From NCBI RefSeq assembly GCF_052857255.1, contig NC_135505.1:31402116-31466115 (forward strand): a stretch of 64,000 bases of DNA, in the 5' to 3' direction. Position 1 is the stretch's first letter; every line of letters begins with the position of its first letter. A program made the translations under genes and the position numbers. The DNA is from Amblyomma americanum. Lineage: Eukaryota > Arthropoda > Arachnida > Ixodida > Ixodidae. Under the pieces are notes generated by a model that saw only the letters and a list, made by a program, of their open reading frames with translations, ran no database searches and was not told the origin of the DNA. Shown here one piece after another: positions 11,690 to 23,355 of the stretch.

Positions 11690-11935
11690 GAGCGTTGTGC
11701 GTGTGTGTATGTTATGCCTTTTTTCTTTTTCGCTTCCTCCTTTTAGTCCCCTAATTCCTCTTCCCCAGTGCACGGTAGCGAGCCGAAAACCCTTTCTGGT
11801 TAACATCCCTGCCTTTCCCTCCTCCTCTTTATCTATCTATCTAAAAATAACTTTGGCTTCACTAAAACTAATAAACTTAACAGGAAGAAGGTCGCTTCTA
11901 AAACATCTGCATTTTCCTTTCAAAAGCTTTCTCCT

Positions 11936-12075
11936 TGTGGAAAACCCCAGACTTAAGTCGTTGTCAGTTCTCTGCGAGTGTCTTTCACAGACCAGCTCAG
12001 CCAGACGGGAGCGGGAGAGCGCCCCGCCGGCAGTCTGTTGAGCAGCCACAAAATAAAATCTCCGCGCGCTTAGCA
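11936..12075. repeat. Direct repeat, copy A
   Basis: Begins TTGTGG and holds AACCCCAGAC, AAGTC.TTGTC, ACGG.AGCGGGA, CGCCCCG and GAGCAGCCACAAAAT. The same series in the same order occurs at 12420-12573, about 345 bases later. It could be one end of a small non-autonomous LTR element or a simple duplication. Confidence 0.65.
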
Positions 12076-12419
12076 AGCATGCTAGAGCTTGCCACAGTGG
12101 TCCGTCCGTAGTAGACGAAGTGATACGGTGCCCATGAAACAATGCCTCGATGTTCGAGAACAAAAACTCCGAGTCTGATGACAATAATTTAAATGAGCTT
12201 GAGGGTGGAGACTTCGGGCTCACGAGGTGGTGACGTCAGAGGCAATGTAGACGGTACATGAGCGGAGGAATCCATGGCCATGGCTTACACGATGGAAAGC
12301 CACCAGGTGAAGGCAGCCGGGGCCTCAAGCTGCGGTTGGCGTAGGCCTAGTGAAGCAGCTCATGCAAGCGCAGGTCAGGAGCAGAGAATCAAGACGTGAA
12401 GTGCGGAGTCACCAAATTT

Positions 12420-12573
12420 GTGGCGAAGAACCCCAGACGCAAGTCATTGTCGGGTGTGCACAAATATATTTCATAGCACCCGTTCAACCACACGGAAGCG
12501 GGATAACGCGCCCCGGCATTCTATGAGCAGCCACAAAATCAAATCTGATCGCGTTTGGCTAGTTTGCCGGGGC
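12420..12573. repeat. Direct repeat, copy B
   Basis: Partner of 11936-12075, diverged by roughly a quarter of positions plus small gaps. Both start at TTGTGG. The sequence between the copies (12076-12419) has no ORF of note. Confidence 0.65.
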
Positions 12574-13629
12574 GTGTCATTCTCTTGTGCGGTCGCACGA
12601 CTATGGCACGCTACATTCTATTTTACATAAATCAAACAAAGCTCCGCCGGAAGTCAGGATCTTAGCTTACTCATCAATGATAAGCCTGAAGATGGAACAT
12701 TCTTCTATAGTTTGGAAACCATAAAAGCTTAATTTTAACACACCTGTAATGATCCAGTTCAAGGCGGTTCTTTTCAGTTTTTAAATATCGTTCACTGAGC
12801 TCTTCAACTCGCCTCATGAAGAAACATATGATCCAATACTGTAAATACGGTTAAAGATCTACATTTAAACTTGTATAAATTTTAATTGTTCATGCACCCC
12901 TGCCCTTTTTTGAAGCCGCCTAATACCGGTTTGACAAGGCATTGTGATGAACTAGAAAGGTTTACATTTTTTGAACGGTCGCTTTTAATGATTCATTTCT
13001 CCTATGTGCAATAGAAGTGTGGAACCGAGTGCCATGTCACATAACAAGTAGCACTGACTCGAATGCGTTAATTTAATCTTGATGGCTGGCGATGATGGGG
13101 CTGCATTTATTGATATTCCTGTGTCCTTGAAGTTAAGAAAATATTTCCTGCTAACACTTTTTCTTTTCCTATCATTGAGGCTAGTATTGGTGAATTCGGT
13201 TTGATTAGTCTGCAATTTAGAATTGATTATTTTTACCCCGACATTTCTGACGATTTTTTATGTTGTGTATACAACATAAAAAAGTATGTTGTAATTTGCT
13301 CTAGAAGACCAATTCCTCGTTCTCTTCATAAGTACCGGATCTTCGAAACTCGAACATGTGCTGAACTTCATAGAAGCTGTCTCAAAAGCAACAAGCACTA
13401 AGTATGCAGCTTCTAGTCGCAGACTCAAAAGAAACACTGAAACCTGATGGCAGCTGCTTCCGTGGAAGCTGTGGTCGCTAATTACGGCTAAACAAGAGCA
13501 AAGATGCAGCACTCCTTTTGCAGATGAATGGAAGGTAAAAGCGCCCCCTTTGAAAGGGGGTGGTGGCAGTTGCCAGCATGCTCAGCATTTTTTTCCCTTA
13601 ATTTTTGTGCATACACCTTTCTAAAATTC
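12574..13629. other. No recognised feature
   Basis: AT-rich sequence with short ORFs only. A short poly-G/poly-C self-complementary patch (CCCCCTTTGAAAGGGGG) lies at 13544-13560. Confidence 0.4.
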
Positions 13630-14110
13630 TAACCTTATGTCACCTCTCTGCTTTACAGCCAGCAATCTTCCAATTGCTCTGCAAATTTCCACCGCAGATT
13701 TATTTTCATGACCATTGTTATCTGTAAACCATCCGGATAGACACAATAACATTTGAATATGAAGTGCTCAGTTGTTTCTAGAGATTTACCACCACGCAGC
13801 ACATGTGTCATCTTCGTTAAATTTCTTTTTGTAGGTGCGCGTTTCAAGATACCCTGACCTAGCTTCAAGGAGTAGGGTACTGCCTCTTCAGTTATCAGAA
13901 AAGGCTTCCTTCCTAATCTGTAATTTTCAGTATCGATATAGTTCTACACTATACTTCTCTTCCATTAAATCTATCCAAGTTTTGCCTTCCGCGTTTTTAA
14001 CTTGTCGTTTAATGCTCTTTCTCCGTCCTCGTTTCTGGCATACTTACTGGTTATCTTCCCAGTTCCTTTCCGCCATTGTGAGTCAACGGTCTTTCTGTAT
14101 AGTTATTTAT
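13630..14110 (-). pseudogene. LINE ORF2 C-terminal fragment, old
   Basis: On the minus strand, with frameshifts, the peptide reads through EARSGYLETRTY, then NEDDTC, then GGKSLETTEHFIFKC. This Cys...His...Cys pattern is the C-terminal zinc motif that follows RT in several LINE clades. It ends near GDIRLEF. No RT core is found upstream, so only the tail survives. Family assignment is by pattern. Confidence 0.45.
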
Positions 14111-17030
14111 ATACAATAGCTGCCCACGTGTTATCGTCGCTTTTCTCAGGCGTTCTTCGTATAGTATTGTACTGTGAGCTTCCCGTGCTTTGAACGATGC
14201 CCAGCCCATATTCCCCCTGTGCAGTAGCGATCAATTTGAAGGTGATCGCGCGAGCATCGGAAGGCTCGCCTTTCAAGCTGTAAAGCGACCGACTTCATAA
14301 CTGCGAAGATAAAGATTGCGCTGCCTTCTTTCCCTCGTAGGCGCTTCCGGGCTACAACCAACCGCTGCGACTAACTCGCCATGTTTTTTCTGCGTTTGTT
14401 TTCCTTTCCTGGCAATCATGTGTGCCCGTCGTTGCTGCATGTCTCTGCTAACAATGACGCCTGTGTACAAAATATCATAAGGTGATCTGAATGAATTTGA
14501 AGATTATCTCGCGAATGGCGACGAAAGGCATCTTTTTGTGGCACATTTTTACTACACAAACTCCGTATTATGATATCTTTCCTTGCCCTTTGGCTGCTCA
14601 CTGAAGAACTGCTATCATATTACCAACAATATTGTCTGGGCATTGCTTTATCTTTTTTGTATATCCTTTTTTTAATTGTTAATGGTATAACCCCGGGCTC
14701 TATTTTTCTGTTCTCACAGGTTTTGATAACACTGTCACTCTCTTCAACGGCCCACATGCGCCGGACTGGTTATTCATAGAAAAAAATGAAAAAATAACAT
14801 CGGCGCATTGTCCAGACCTCAATATAATTTAAAACATTTAGGGAAATATGAAAGTTAATCTGGCTCGCGTGCATCCGGACACAGGGGTCCACAAACGTGC
14901 CAAGCAGTAGAAGCTAACTGGAATGTAATTCGTAGAGACACGACTATTGTAGAGTCGCTCTACACATCGGTGCCCAGAAGAGCTCCAAAGGCGAGGAGAA
15001 CCTGCCAAGTATTGGAGGCAGGTCGATACGTTTCTGCAGCGGGCAGTATCGACAGACCTTAGATTGCATGTTGCAGAGAAGTGTAGCGTGCAGAGAATAA
15101 TAATAATTGGTTTTTGGGGAGAGAAAATGGCGCAGTATCTGTCTCATATATCGTTGAACACCTAAACCGCGCCGTAAGGGAAGAGATAAAGGAGGACGTG
15201 AAGAGTATTCATTTTTGCAGTGTTAAAATATTTACCGATTTTATGCCTTAGCTCTTTTTGACTTTTTAAGAGCAACTTTTGTGACAGCAGGAGAAGATTA
15301 GAAACGAACGGCAGTGTTAAACTTCGTAACTGTTGACAGTGGTATATTATTGTAACTAAAATAAAAGGGACGTGCAGTAAATGTCACCCTCGTTTTCGAG
15401 GACACCTCAACCGGGCCATGGGCGAAAAAGTATAGAAGGGAGTGAAGAAAATGATACAAAAATTGCGTAGTGAAGGGCACCGATACAGCTACGAGGGCAC
15501 TTGAGTACTTTCGTGCTGTTAATGACGATCAGTAATTGATTTTTAATCGGTTGACTTAAGCAATCTCATTTATGAGTAGTCAGTTGTCGTCACCCTTCCC
15601 CCCCCCCCCCTTCCCCGCACTATTCAGGTATACCCCGCTAAGAAAAGTGACAAAGACGAGACCACGCCTTCACTTTCTTGATTTTCTTCCATTCACTCTT
15701 TTGCTACCGAAAGTTCAGGTGTGCAGTTAAAGTGAACTATAGGGGCCCACCTATGCAGCAGGATAGAGAAAGCACCTTTTCCATCCTATGATCGACTACC
15801 TTTAACTGTTTTCGGAGCCGCTTTTTCCTGGACGCTGCCGCCGTAGCCGCAATTTTCTGCTGATCACCCATATATTCCTTTGCTTTAATAATTTCGAAAA
15901 CCTGAGGAGCTTTAACATGCATCGACCGCGCACAGCTAATAGTTACGACAGTTTGCTGTGGAAAGGAGGAATTAAGAAAAATGAGAACTCCGACACCAAC
16001 GTTACTGCGAAAAGAGCCCGCTCTTTGTAGAAGAGCCTGAGGGCAACGGAAGCTAGCATAATTTCATCACCGAAAGGTGAAAAAAATGCTGCGCAAGGCT
16101 GGTATTTCTAGCACGGGTTGACGCACGATTACCTTTCAACTGGTTGCGTCCACTCTCAGAGTATACAGAAGAATACGACACGTGCCGTCTCACCACTGCC
16201 CGTTGACACTTAAAAAAAACAATTTAAGTCTGCGACTTGCTACAAGGGGGGCGACAGCTGCTCAAGGAACAGCGAAAAGAGAGAGCGAAGCTACATTGAT
16301 GTTTCCCTCGCCAGGGAAAGTGATGACGTAACGCTGCGCTGCTATTTGTTTCGGCCGCCGCTCAAGTGATCACCTTCATATTTATTGCCACTGTACTGCC
16401 TCGTTTGTGGTTTTCTCGTGGGCACCTAGTGGTAATCTTCCAACAGCTCTCTTATTTACTTTTAATCCCAACTGAACTTTCGCCCTTAAGCACAGAACCG
16501 CATTCTCGAAAGTAAGCCCGGCACCATTATTTCTTTCCAAATACCTCTCAGTATTTCCTATTTGTTGTACCCCCATAATTTCCTATATTTCATTATACCG
16601 GCATCTCTGCGGCCTTTCGCTATAAGAGACTGTTCGGGCTTTTTTGCTGATGTCGCGAGAGTGTGCGCTCTACTTGGCGGCCGTCGGCATTCATCGCTCG
16701 TGGTGCCACTAGGGAGGCCCCGGTCGGCTCACTAGCCAGTATATTCTAGGCATTATAGCATTATAACGTAAACTGTAACCCAGTGGTTGCCATTGTAACC
16801 GAGCTGGTTACATGATGAAATGAACTGATAACAGGCGGCTGAGTGACGTCCGAGCACCACAACTATGAACCTAACTATGCAAACCCGGTATTTATATCCC
16901 TTTCTGGAAGACCCCAAAATCCGGCCACATATTCTCAATATTCGTATATATTTCATGGGTTAAGCTTTTTCCGCAGAATGCTTCTGATGGGGCCATACGA
17001 TTGGGCTTTTTGTGCAGCATCAACTTACTA
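14111..17030. other. Decayed sequence, no clear gene
   Basis: Short ORFs on both strands. The minus-strand ORF at 16382-16576 (containing ERYLERNNGAGLTFENAV) has protein-like composition and may be an old transposon remnant, but I cannot name it. A poly-C run lies at about 15598-15612. At 15880-15922 a minus-strand patch (GTTAAAGCTCCTCAGG, TTCGAAATTATT) resembles the SINE body. Confidence 0.35.
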
Positions 17031-17034
17031 GTTA

Positions 17035-17095
17035 AGTTAGAGCCTAGCTCGCGGAAGGGATTTTAACCGGCGAACTATCTGCCCGCAGTTATACA
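17035..17095 (-). repeat. tRNA-like SINE fragment
   Basis: On the minus strand: AGATAGTTCGCCGGTTAAAATCCC, then CGCGAGCTAGGCTCTAACTT. It shares the last part with 17190-17280, and GGTTAAAATCC sits where a B box would be. Confidence 0.45.
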
Positions 17096-17189
17096 TCTGT
17101 ACGAATTTTCATACGAGTAGTGCGGCTCAGCCGTTTGTCGCAGAGTGTTCAGGGTGGTAGCATACAATTTCGCGTTTCATTCAACCTAA

Positions 17190-17280
17190 ACGTACTAGTT
17201 CAGTTAGATTCTAGCTCGCGTCAGGGATTCGAAGCAGCGACCTCTGTTAGGTCTGTTAACTATCCATATGCGATCGGTGC
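17190..17280 (-). repeat. tRNA-like SINE fragment
   Basis: On the minus strand: GGATAGTTAACAGACC (A-box place), then GCTTCGAATCCC (B-box place), then GCGAGCTAGAATCTAACT. It is a better-preserved relative of 17035-17095. Confidence 0.5.
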
Positions 17281-19027
17281 CTCAGCGTCGGCTCAGTTTT
17301 TCATCTTCAATGCCAATTTGCCTAAATTAGGTCAGCGGTTTACTTTATTCATGTTGCCAACGCAATGCCAACAAGTATTTCTCTAGTGCTGTGTTTGTGC
17401 CTCACCGTTGTAAATGCAGCGCCTATAATTCTGCCCCTACTGCCACATATTTCAAAGCCCGCGTAATAGTTTTATAGTGGAATTAGGTGGTGAAGAAGAC
17501 GATGTGCGATGCACAACGCGAGTCTGTGTTGCAGTTAAAACGACGCGCGATTGGCAGCTTGAGATAAAAAATATTGCGATATGAACACGGCTGTAAGCCC
17601 GCTTGCAATGCCGGCCACCATTAAACCCCATCAGACATGTGGTTTGAGGGGCGGTTAGATTCAATCTAACCTTCACATTGCCCCAGCAGTTCTACAGTTT
17701 TGCAGCAACTGTGAGGAACAGGCATTGCTTCATATTGGCCTTGTGTAGGCCTTTGATCGTGCCCGGCACAATTTCCTGTTCTCACTTTGAAGCAATACGC
17801 CTTTGCTACACTAATTGCTCCACTTGCTTGATAGCTACCTGTGTTTGGCGTGCCATTAAATGCGCACACACATAGCGAGAACTATTGGAAAAGTCGCGTT
17901 ATCCCACATGGTGTGTCAATATTCAGCAAGGCTACCGCCTCTAATATATTTCTAACAAGAAATATATATTGCTTTGCAGGTTATTCACTGTGCCAAGACT
18001 TCTGTTCATCGTTTTCACAGAGCTTTTTCAGCATTTATTTGGGGCTCTTTCCTGAGACCCACGCGACGTGATTACCTTTTACTACCTGTCAGTGCAAGTG
18101 AGCTACGCTTAGCCTACCTTTAGGTACGGCAGGTTGTTGCCCGCTTTGTTTTTTCTTGACAATTCCCGCTCAATACTTCGAGTGTTTTGGTAACACATTT
18201 AGTTAATGCTCTGCCCACATTGATTGAGTCCCATAACTTTGCGGACCGTCAAATCTTTGCAGCTGTTTATGCATAAGGTGTACCTTGCTGTGGGTTTTCT
18301 GTCAGTATGTTTTTCAAGAAAGTTCTTATTTGATTTTATGTAGTGAAAACGCTGCTACAAAGATGATTTCTATGATCGTTTCTCTGCCATCTACTGCTGG
18401 ATGTGCTCTGGATTGCAAGGACATGATATCCTTACACGCGTGCAGAAAAATGTTCCTTTAAAATTGCACGAAGACTTTCTTCTGCTGGTTACAAACGGAA
18501 ACAGTGCCTGTGAAGACTTAGCTTCAGAAAAATGGTATTTCAGTGTCACCTGTAAACTGCCGCCTTCGTGATATTCCTGAAAGATTTGAACCATGCCTTA
18601 TCAATTCCAAAGATGCAATTCTGTTCAGGGAGGTCTTGCAACAGACGTTGAAAAAAGTGGATTTATTTGAGTTCCCATATCTTTAATGCCTCACCGCAGC
18701 AGAATATGTTAAGTAACCTCTTGATATGTTTCTTTTTCTGATTGTACTGCACAGCTTATAGAAAACTGGAATGAAAGATTGGCACTGTGAATTGCTTGTT
18801 TCAATGAAATCTCATTTCCGCCAAACGATATTCAACTTGAACAAAGCGACTTTGAACAAGAGTGGAATTTCTTTTGGTAAAGTGCTCAGCCTTATTACCC
18901 GTCTAGTGGTCTGTTTCACTGTCTGTTTGAAATGTCTTACATGGTGTTTCCTGAATCCTATGTAAAAAGATCATGTTAATATAACAAATTTTCTTTGTAT
19001 TAAATACATGGTTTAAAAAAAAGTGAC
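17281..19027. other. No clear gene
   Basis: Contains a pair of overlapping ORFs on opposite strands (17666-17875) with protein-like composition but no motif I know. The rest is AT-rich decayed sequence. An A-run ends it at 19014-19022. Confidence 0.3.
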
Positions 19028-19110
19028 GGTAGCCTAGTGCTTTGTGCAGTGGCCACTGAAGCTCATCTGTTCGCGCTGCCGCGATTTGAAATCCCAGTCG
19101 CGGTAATTTT
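19028..19110 (+). repeat. tRNA-like SINE head
   Basis: GTAGCCTAGTGCTTTGTGCA, then GCGATTTGAAATCCCAGTCGC: A- and B-box-like stretches at tRNA spacing. A TTTATTTATT stretch follows. Diverged. Confidence 0.4.
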
Positions 19111-21084
19111 TATTTTATCAATTTATTTATTTGTGGTCTATCGAAGGCCACCCTCAAGGTCAATTACCGCACAAATCGGTAAGCCGGTTCGACCTCAGGA
19201 TTTATTGCTCCAGGACTAAAAACTAACAATTTACCACAATAAAGGTAGTCTCTGTCGTATGAAGAAAAACATTAATGCAAGCGACATTTTGTCAGCATTG
19301 ATACGCTACAGTCCTCCTCTAGGGTTGTAAGAACCTTCATTTTGTGATTTTTTAGCGGCCACAAAATAGCAGCTGGTGGCAGGTCTACAACCAGCCGCCG
19401 TCGTACGAATGCACTCGTGTCGGCGTCACGTATTCTTTGTTACGAATTTTTGTCACTCAAATACGCTTGGTTTTCAGCAAACATTACGTGTTTGCTCCCA
19501 CGTTATGGTAGCGCATTATTCTCGCCTGGTTTAGTATTGCTCTTTGTTAGTCCTTTTAAAAATTTTCATTTACTCCAAGATTAGATCGGTTTGGGCATTC
19601 ACGCAGCAAGCTTAAAGGTCTCAGATTTCTTTCTTCTTGTAAAAAGTACTTGCTGACCGAATAGCATACTTTGCTGAACTGTGAATTACCCGCTCCTGAT
19701 AGGAGCCTGCAAAGATACATGCTCTGGTTGCTTCGTACAAAAGTCGACTAAGCACGTGGAGTGCCTTTAAAGAAACTATCCAATGCATTCTTGTGCGAGA
19801 CGCGTTTATTCGTTTTGTTCGTGACTCTTCATCCGCAGAACTGCTACAGAATGCAGCACAGTTCAAGGTATCCGCTGCCACGGGTTGTCTTCCTTTGTTG
19901 CAAGTCTGTAGCTGCTTGAAAACGGCTCTTTAGCGAGAGCCGCCAATACGTTGGCTGGTTTATTGGTAAGCATTCCGTCGACGTCCGCACTGAGAAAGAA
20001 AAATGAACAGCAGAGTTTATTTCTGTCTGGTTCTGACACGCGGCAAGGATGTATTTCGAATATCTTTTGCTCGCTCTATCACTTTTCGAGCAAGAATTAT
20101 CTCAAAAGCATTCGCGCTATATAAAAGAACATTAACGTAAATTATTAAAATTATGTGGGAATGATACTGTTTCGTGCAAGCCCTTAGTTGCCGCAGTTTG
20201 GGATATCGAAGTACATATAATAATTATTGAATTACTAGAATTTACGATGATCTAGAAGTGGGAAAGCGTATTAAGCTTGTGGAAAGATGAAGTTCTTAAG
20301 CGAGAACGTTTTACGAACGTACCATGTTGCATTTAACTCTGCATGGAGCAGTAACTATTTCGCAAGTCGATCCCTGGATGTGTGGAGATCCCTTCGAGGA
20401 ATCAAAGTTGCAAAAAAGACTGAGTCCTAAGGTTATGTGGTAGGTCACGAAACTCAGAGCATCGGAAAATTTTGCTGAACTCCTCACTACGGCCTGTTTT
20501 TGAAGGGATGTAATTTTTGTATGCTTATAAGCTTTAAGATTTATTTGTGGATGCGAACATCTGTTGGAGGCGCTGCATCTAAAAGAGCGAAGTCTTGGAA
20601 CTTGGCCTCTTTCTCGGGTGTACAATGATATGTTGGAGATGCACGTTGTACCAGTGAGAATGAAAATATGATTTTAGGGCTATTCTATCTGCAGCTTCCG
20701 AAACTGAACAACCGTTAGACAAAAAAGCAGTGAAAAAGGGTCGAACATAGAGAAAACAATATCGAAATATTCTTTCTGCATGACATTTGCTAATTATTCT
20801 CTTGAGACGCTTGGATAAGTTTAGAAATGAAGCCAAGAAATAGAACTTAGTGCATTACCGCATACTTTCGTGGCCATATAATGTGATTGGGTGTCTGGTT
20901 ATATGTATGTGTAAACACTACCTTTGTCAAAAATACACAACCCTGCCCGCAGGGCCGCGAAGCGGCTGCGGCGTCCAGTGGTGGTCTGGTCGTCTCGCAA
21001 GCACTCGTGATGCAAGTGTGAGGGAAGGCTGCCTTGTATACTCGGGAGGCCGAAGGACACGGCGTCGCGCTGGATGCGCCATAG
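19111..21084. other. No recognised feature
   Basis: Several ORFs of 60-105 codons lie on the minus strand (19621-19881, 20311-20625, 20579-20836) without known motifs and with mixed composition. From about 20940 the base composition becomes GC-rich. Confidence 0.3.
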
Positions 21085-21591
21085 TTAGTGCGGCATTCGC
21101 ATTATTAAGGTCAACGCCTCTCGTGCCCCATTATTAGAAAAGCCAGCGCGTGTGTTAGTGTGTGCACACGAGGATTGCGCAGACGATCCCAACAATGGCA
21201 AGTCTGATAGCTCTACTGTTGAAGGCGTCGCGGCAATGCAGCATATCTTTATTATGAGACGGGGTCCACAGTTAAAGAGTGACGAGATGAGCACCTTTAT
21301 TATAGCGCTGCCCGGTTCCGCAGCGGTCTCAGCTGTGGCATCGGTGCAAAACCAGCTGGGCTTAGCAGCGACCAGGGAAGCCAGGGAGCAGCTCAGTTCC
21401 TCGCACGAGACGCCCATGGGCGGCGGCGAATCCGAGAGCTCTGCTTGCTCACTGATTGACTCAGCGGTTTGCATTTCACAGTCCGTAGACTGAAAAATGG
21501 AGCAGTGTGCGACTGGCCTGCGACTATCGCTTTCCGACCAATGCGACCGTTTGCGTTTGTCGTTTTTAGATCGAAATGGCTGCACAACCAC
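21085..21591 (-). other. Unrecognised 168-residue ORF in GC-rich island
   Basis: Open for 168 codons, Ser/Ala/Cys-rich with an acidic middle (SISEQAELSDSPP) and a basic start (RSKNDKRKRSHW). The opposite strand is also open (21152-21493), so the coding strand is uncertain. It stands out because the flanks are AT-rich. It may be a host exon or a transposon gene; I recognise neither. Confidence 0.2.
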
Positions 21592-21784
21592 TGAAACTCG
21601 CTACTGTGAATGGGTCTGCACTATGGCGCAGCCAGTGCTACACTGCTTCCCTAATAGTTTCACATTTAGTTACGCAGCCTGTTTATTGTCCCGCTATTTT
21701 CAATGAATTATAAAATTTGCGACGGAACTCACATATTTTGTTGCTTCATTTACTCCTGATGAATTTTTTTCACGGATTTCGTGG

Positions 21785-22010
21785 CTCAGAGGTTATGGCG
21801 CTTGGCTGCTGACCCGAAAGATGCCTGCTCGACCCCGACTGTGGGGACTGAATTTTGATGGAGGCGAAATTCTAGAGCCCTGTGTACTATGCCATGTCAG
21901 CGCAGGCTAAGGAACCCCAGGTGGTCGAATTTCCGGAGGCCTTCACTGCATCGTCCCTCATAGCCCGAGTCGCTTTGGGACGTTAAACCCCCTAAGCTGA
22001 TGAGGATGAT
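21785..22010 (+). repeat. tRNA-derived SINE, short-tail form
   Basis: Head GTGGCTCAGAGGTTATGGCGCT, B-box-like CTGCTCGACCCC, body GATGGAGGCGAAATTCTAGA, CCATGTCAGCGCA, CCAGGTGGTCGAA, and the tail GAGTCGCTTTGGGACGTTAA. It shares its body with the copy at 1690 but has a different 3' tail, the same as at 35690 and 60878. Confidence 0.8.
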
Positions 22011-22622
22011 TATTGATTTTTATGACGCAAGGGCATCTATGGCCAAAGAGCGCCATGACACAAGGTATTTTCGACTTCTCAAGGTGGGGCAAAGACCCAT
22101 TTCCCAAGCATTTCACCCTGAATAAGCCGAGCACGAGAGAAGGGAAAAAATAAACCTTTTCGCTGTTTTAAACTAACACAATGTTGACAATATTGGGCAG
22201 CAGGCTTTTACCAAGGATATTAAGTAATTCTCAGAAAAGTACTACAGAGACTACTCATTGCGAAAAGGCGTCCGCTTCTAGTTACTGGACAAGAAGTACA
22301 ATAGAAAAATGAAGTCTTGAACAGCAGCCGTTGTATGACCGACATTTCCCTGTTTATATGCTCAAATATATTGAATAAAATGCGAATATTTTTTTTCCCT
22401 GAAACATTTTATATTTAGTCATTGGCTTTTAAATCTGATTAATATGTAATGGTGAACTTTGGTTCAACACCTTGTGGTGCCGGTCAGTAACACTGATAAT
22501 TGCACTGCGTCTTTCGCACTGACTTGTCTCACGCAGCTCTTATGGCGGCGTGCCTGGCCACCTGTGTTACAATTCTGCAAGCGACCTCCCGGCCTTCAGA
22601 TGCTCATGCGAATCGTCAGTAC

Positions 22623-23351
22623 TGTTGTGCCCGGACAACCAGCCCGGATTCCACATTTACAAGAAGCACAATTTCTCCTGCGAATGCCCTTGGACAAGCC
22701 CGGTGCTGCGCCGCAAGGAAACAGCGCCCTAACGCTCTCTTGACAAGCTAAGAGCAGCGGCGCCCTATGGAGAAGCATCGGCGAGCAACATGTTCAAATG
22801 TGCAGGGAATTGCTAGACAGCCAGGCGCCGGTTCCCCTTTCCCCCTGGGGGTCACCGCGCATGGCAAACTTGAAGCGGGTGGCCAGCGCGGTCACTGGTT
22901 GGACCTCTCGAACGGCTGTCAAGTGCTGGCTTTTTATTGGTCCGTTTGTGTGACGAGTGTTTCTCGGGCTATATAAGCCCCAACGCTGCCGCCTGGAGAG
23001 GACTCCGAACTCCTTTCTACCGAGCCCATTGTAGAGAGACTGACCGTGAGCCGTATGCCGCTCACGAGTGGAGTGCGATGTGTGACGCATTAGAGCCTCG
23101 CCGGACGTCGCCGTGAGAGAACAGTCGCGTTTTCTGTTAGTTCTCGGCCCCCGTGCCTATCTCGTCCTGTATAATGCTCTGTATATAAGGAATAAAATCC
23201 CTTTTGTTATTCTCACCGACGCCTGACTCGGAGGCTTCGCTGCCGACTAGAGAGCTGGTGACGCTCTGTCACAAAACGGGTGGCGAGCGTTATGGGACCA
23301 CCTCAAAGTCACAACATTGGCGGCAGCGGTGGGATCACCAAAGTCACAACA
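22623..23351 (+). mobile_element. Collapsed LTR element (LTR plus leader scrap)
   Basis: An LTR runs from TGTTGTG (22623) to CACAACA (23316). It has a TATA box (CTATATAAG, 22969-22977) and AATAAA (23191-23196). It is followed by a primer-site-like leader (TTGGCGGCAGCGGTGGGATC) almost the same as the leader of the intact Gypsy at 45520-45542. After 20 bases the sequence returns to CAAAGTCACAACA (23339-23351), the last 13 bases of the LTR. The whole is flanked by GTAC (22619-22622 and 23352-23355). It therefore looks like a 5' LTR and leader joined to the last bases of the 3' LTR, with the interior lost. Confidence 0.7.
22969..22977 (+). promoter_or_regulatory. TATA box of the LTR
   Basis: CTATATAAG with a reversed CCAAT element (TTATTGG, about 22935) upstream and the poly(A) signal about 215 bases downstream. 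Confidence 0.55.
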
Positions 23352-23355
23352 GTAC

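Larger units (their letters stand above)
7550..11843 (+). mobile_element. I/R1-like LINE, two ORFs, broken
   Basis: A long non-LTR retrotransposon. The order is 5' leader, ORF1 with zinc knuckles, ORF2 with endonuclease, RT and a C-terminal zinc motif, then a (TCTA)n tail at 11826-11843. The frame shifts many times, and the endonuclease domain seems to lack its second half, with a junction near 9355-9420. Two 5'-truncated relatives lie at 31385 and 34340. Clade assignment (I or R1 group) rests on ORF1 knuckles plus the YADDICIW catalytic box and is inference. Confidence 0.8.

Noticed and set aside
15880..15922. Minus-strand SINE copy
   Set aside because: Only about 35 bases resemble the SINE body; too short to call.
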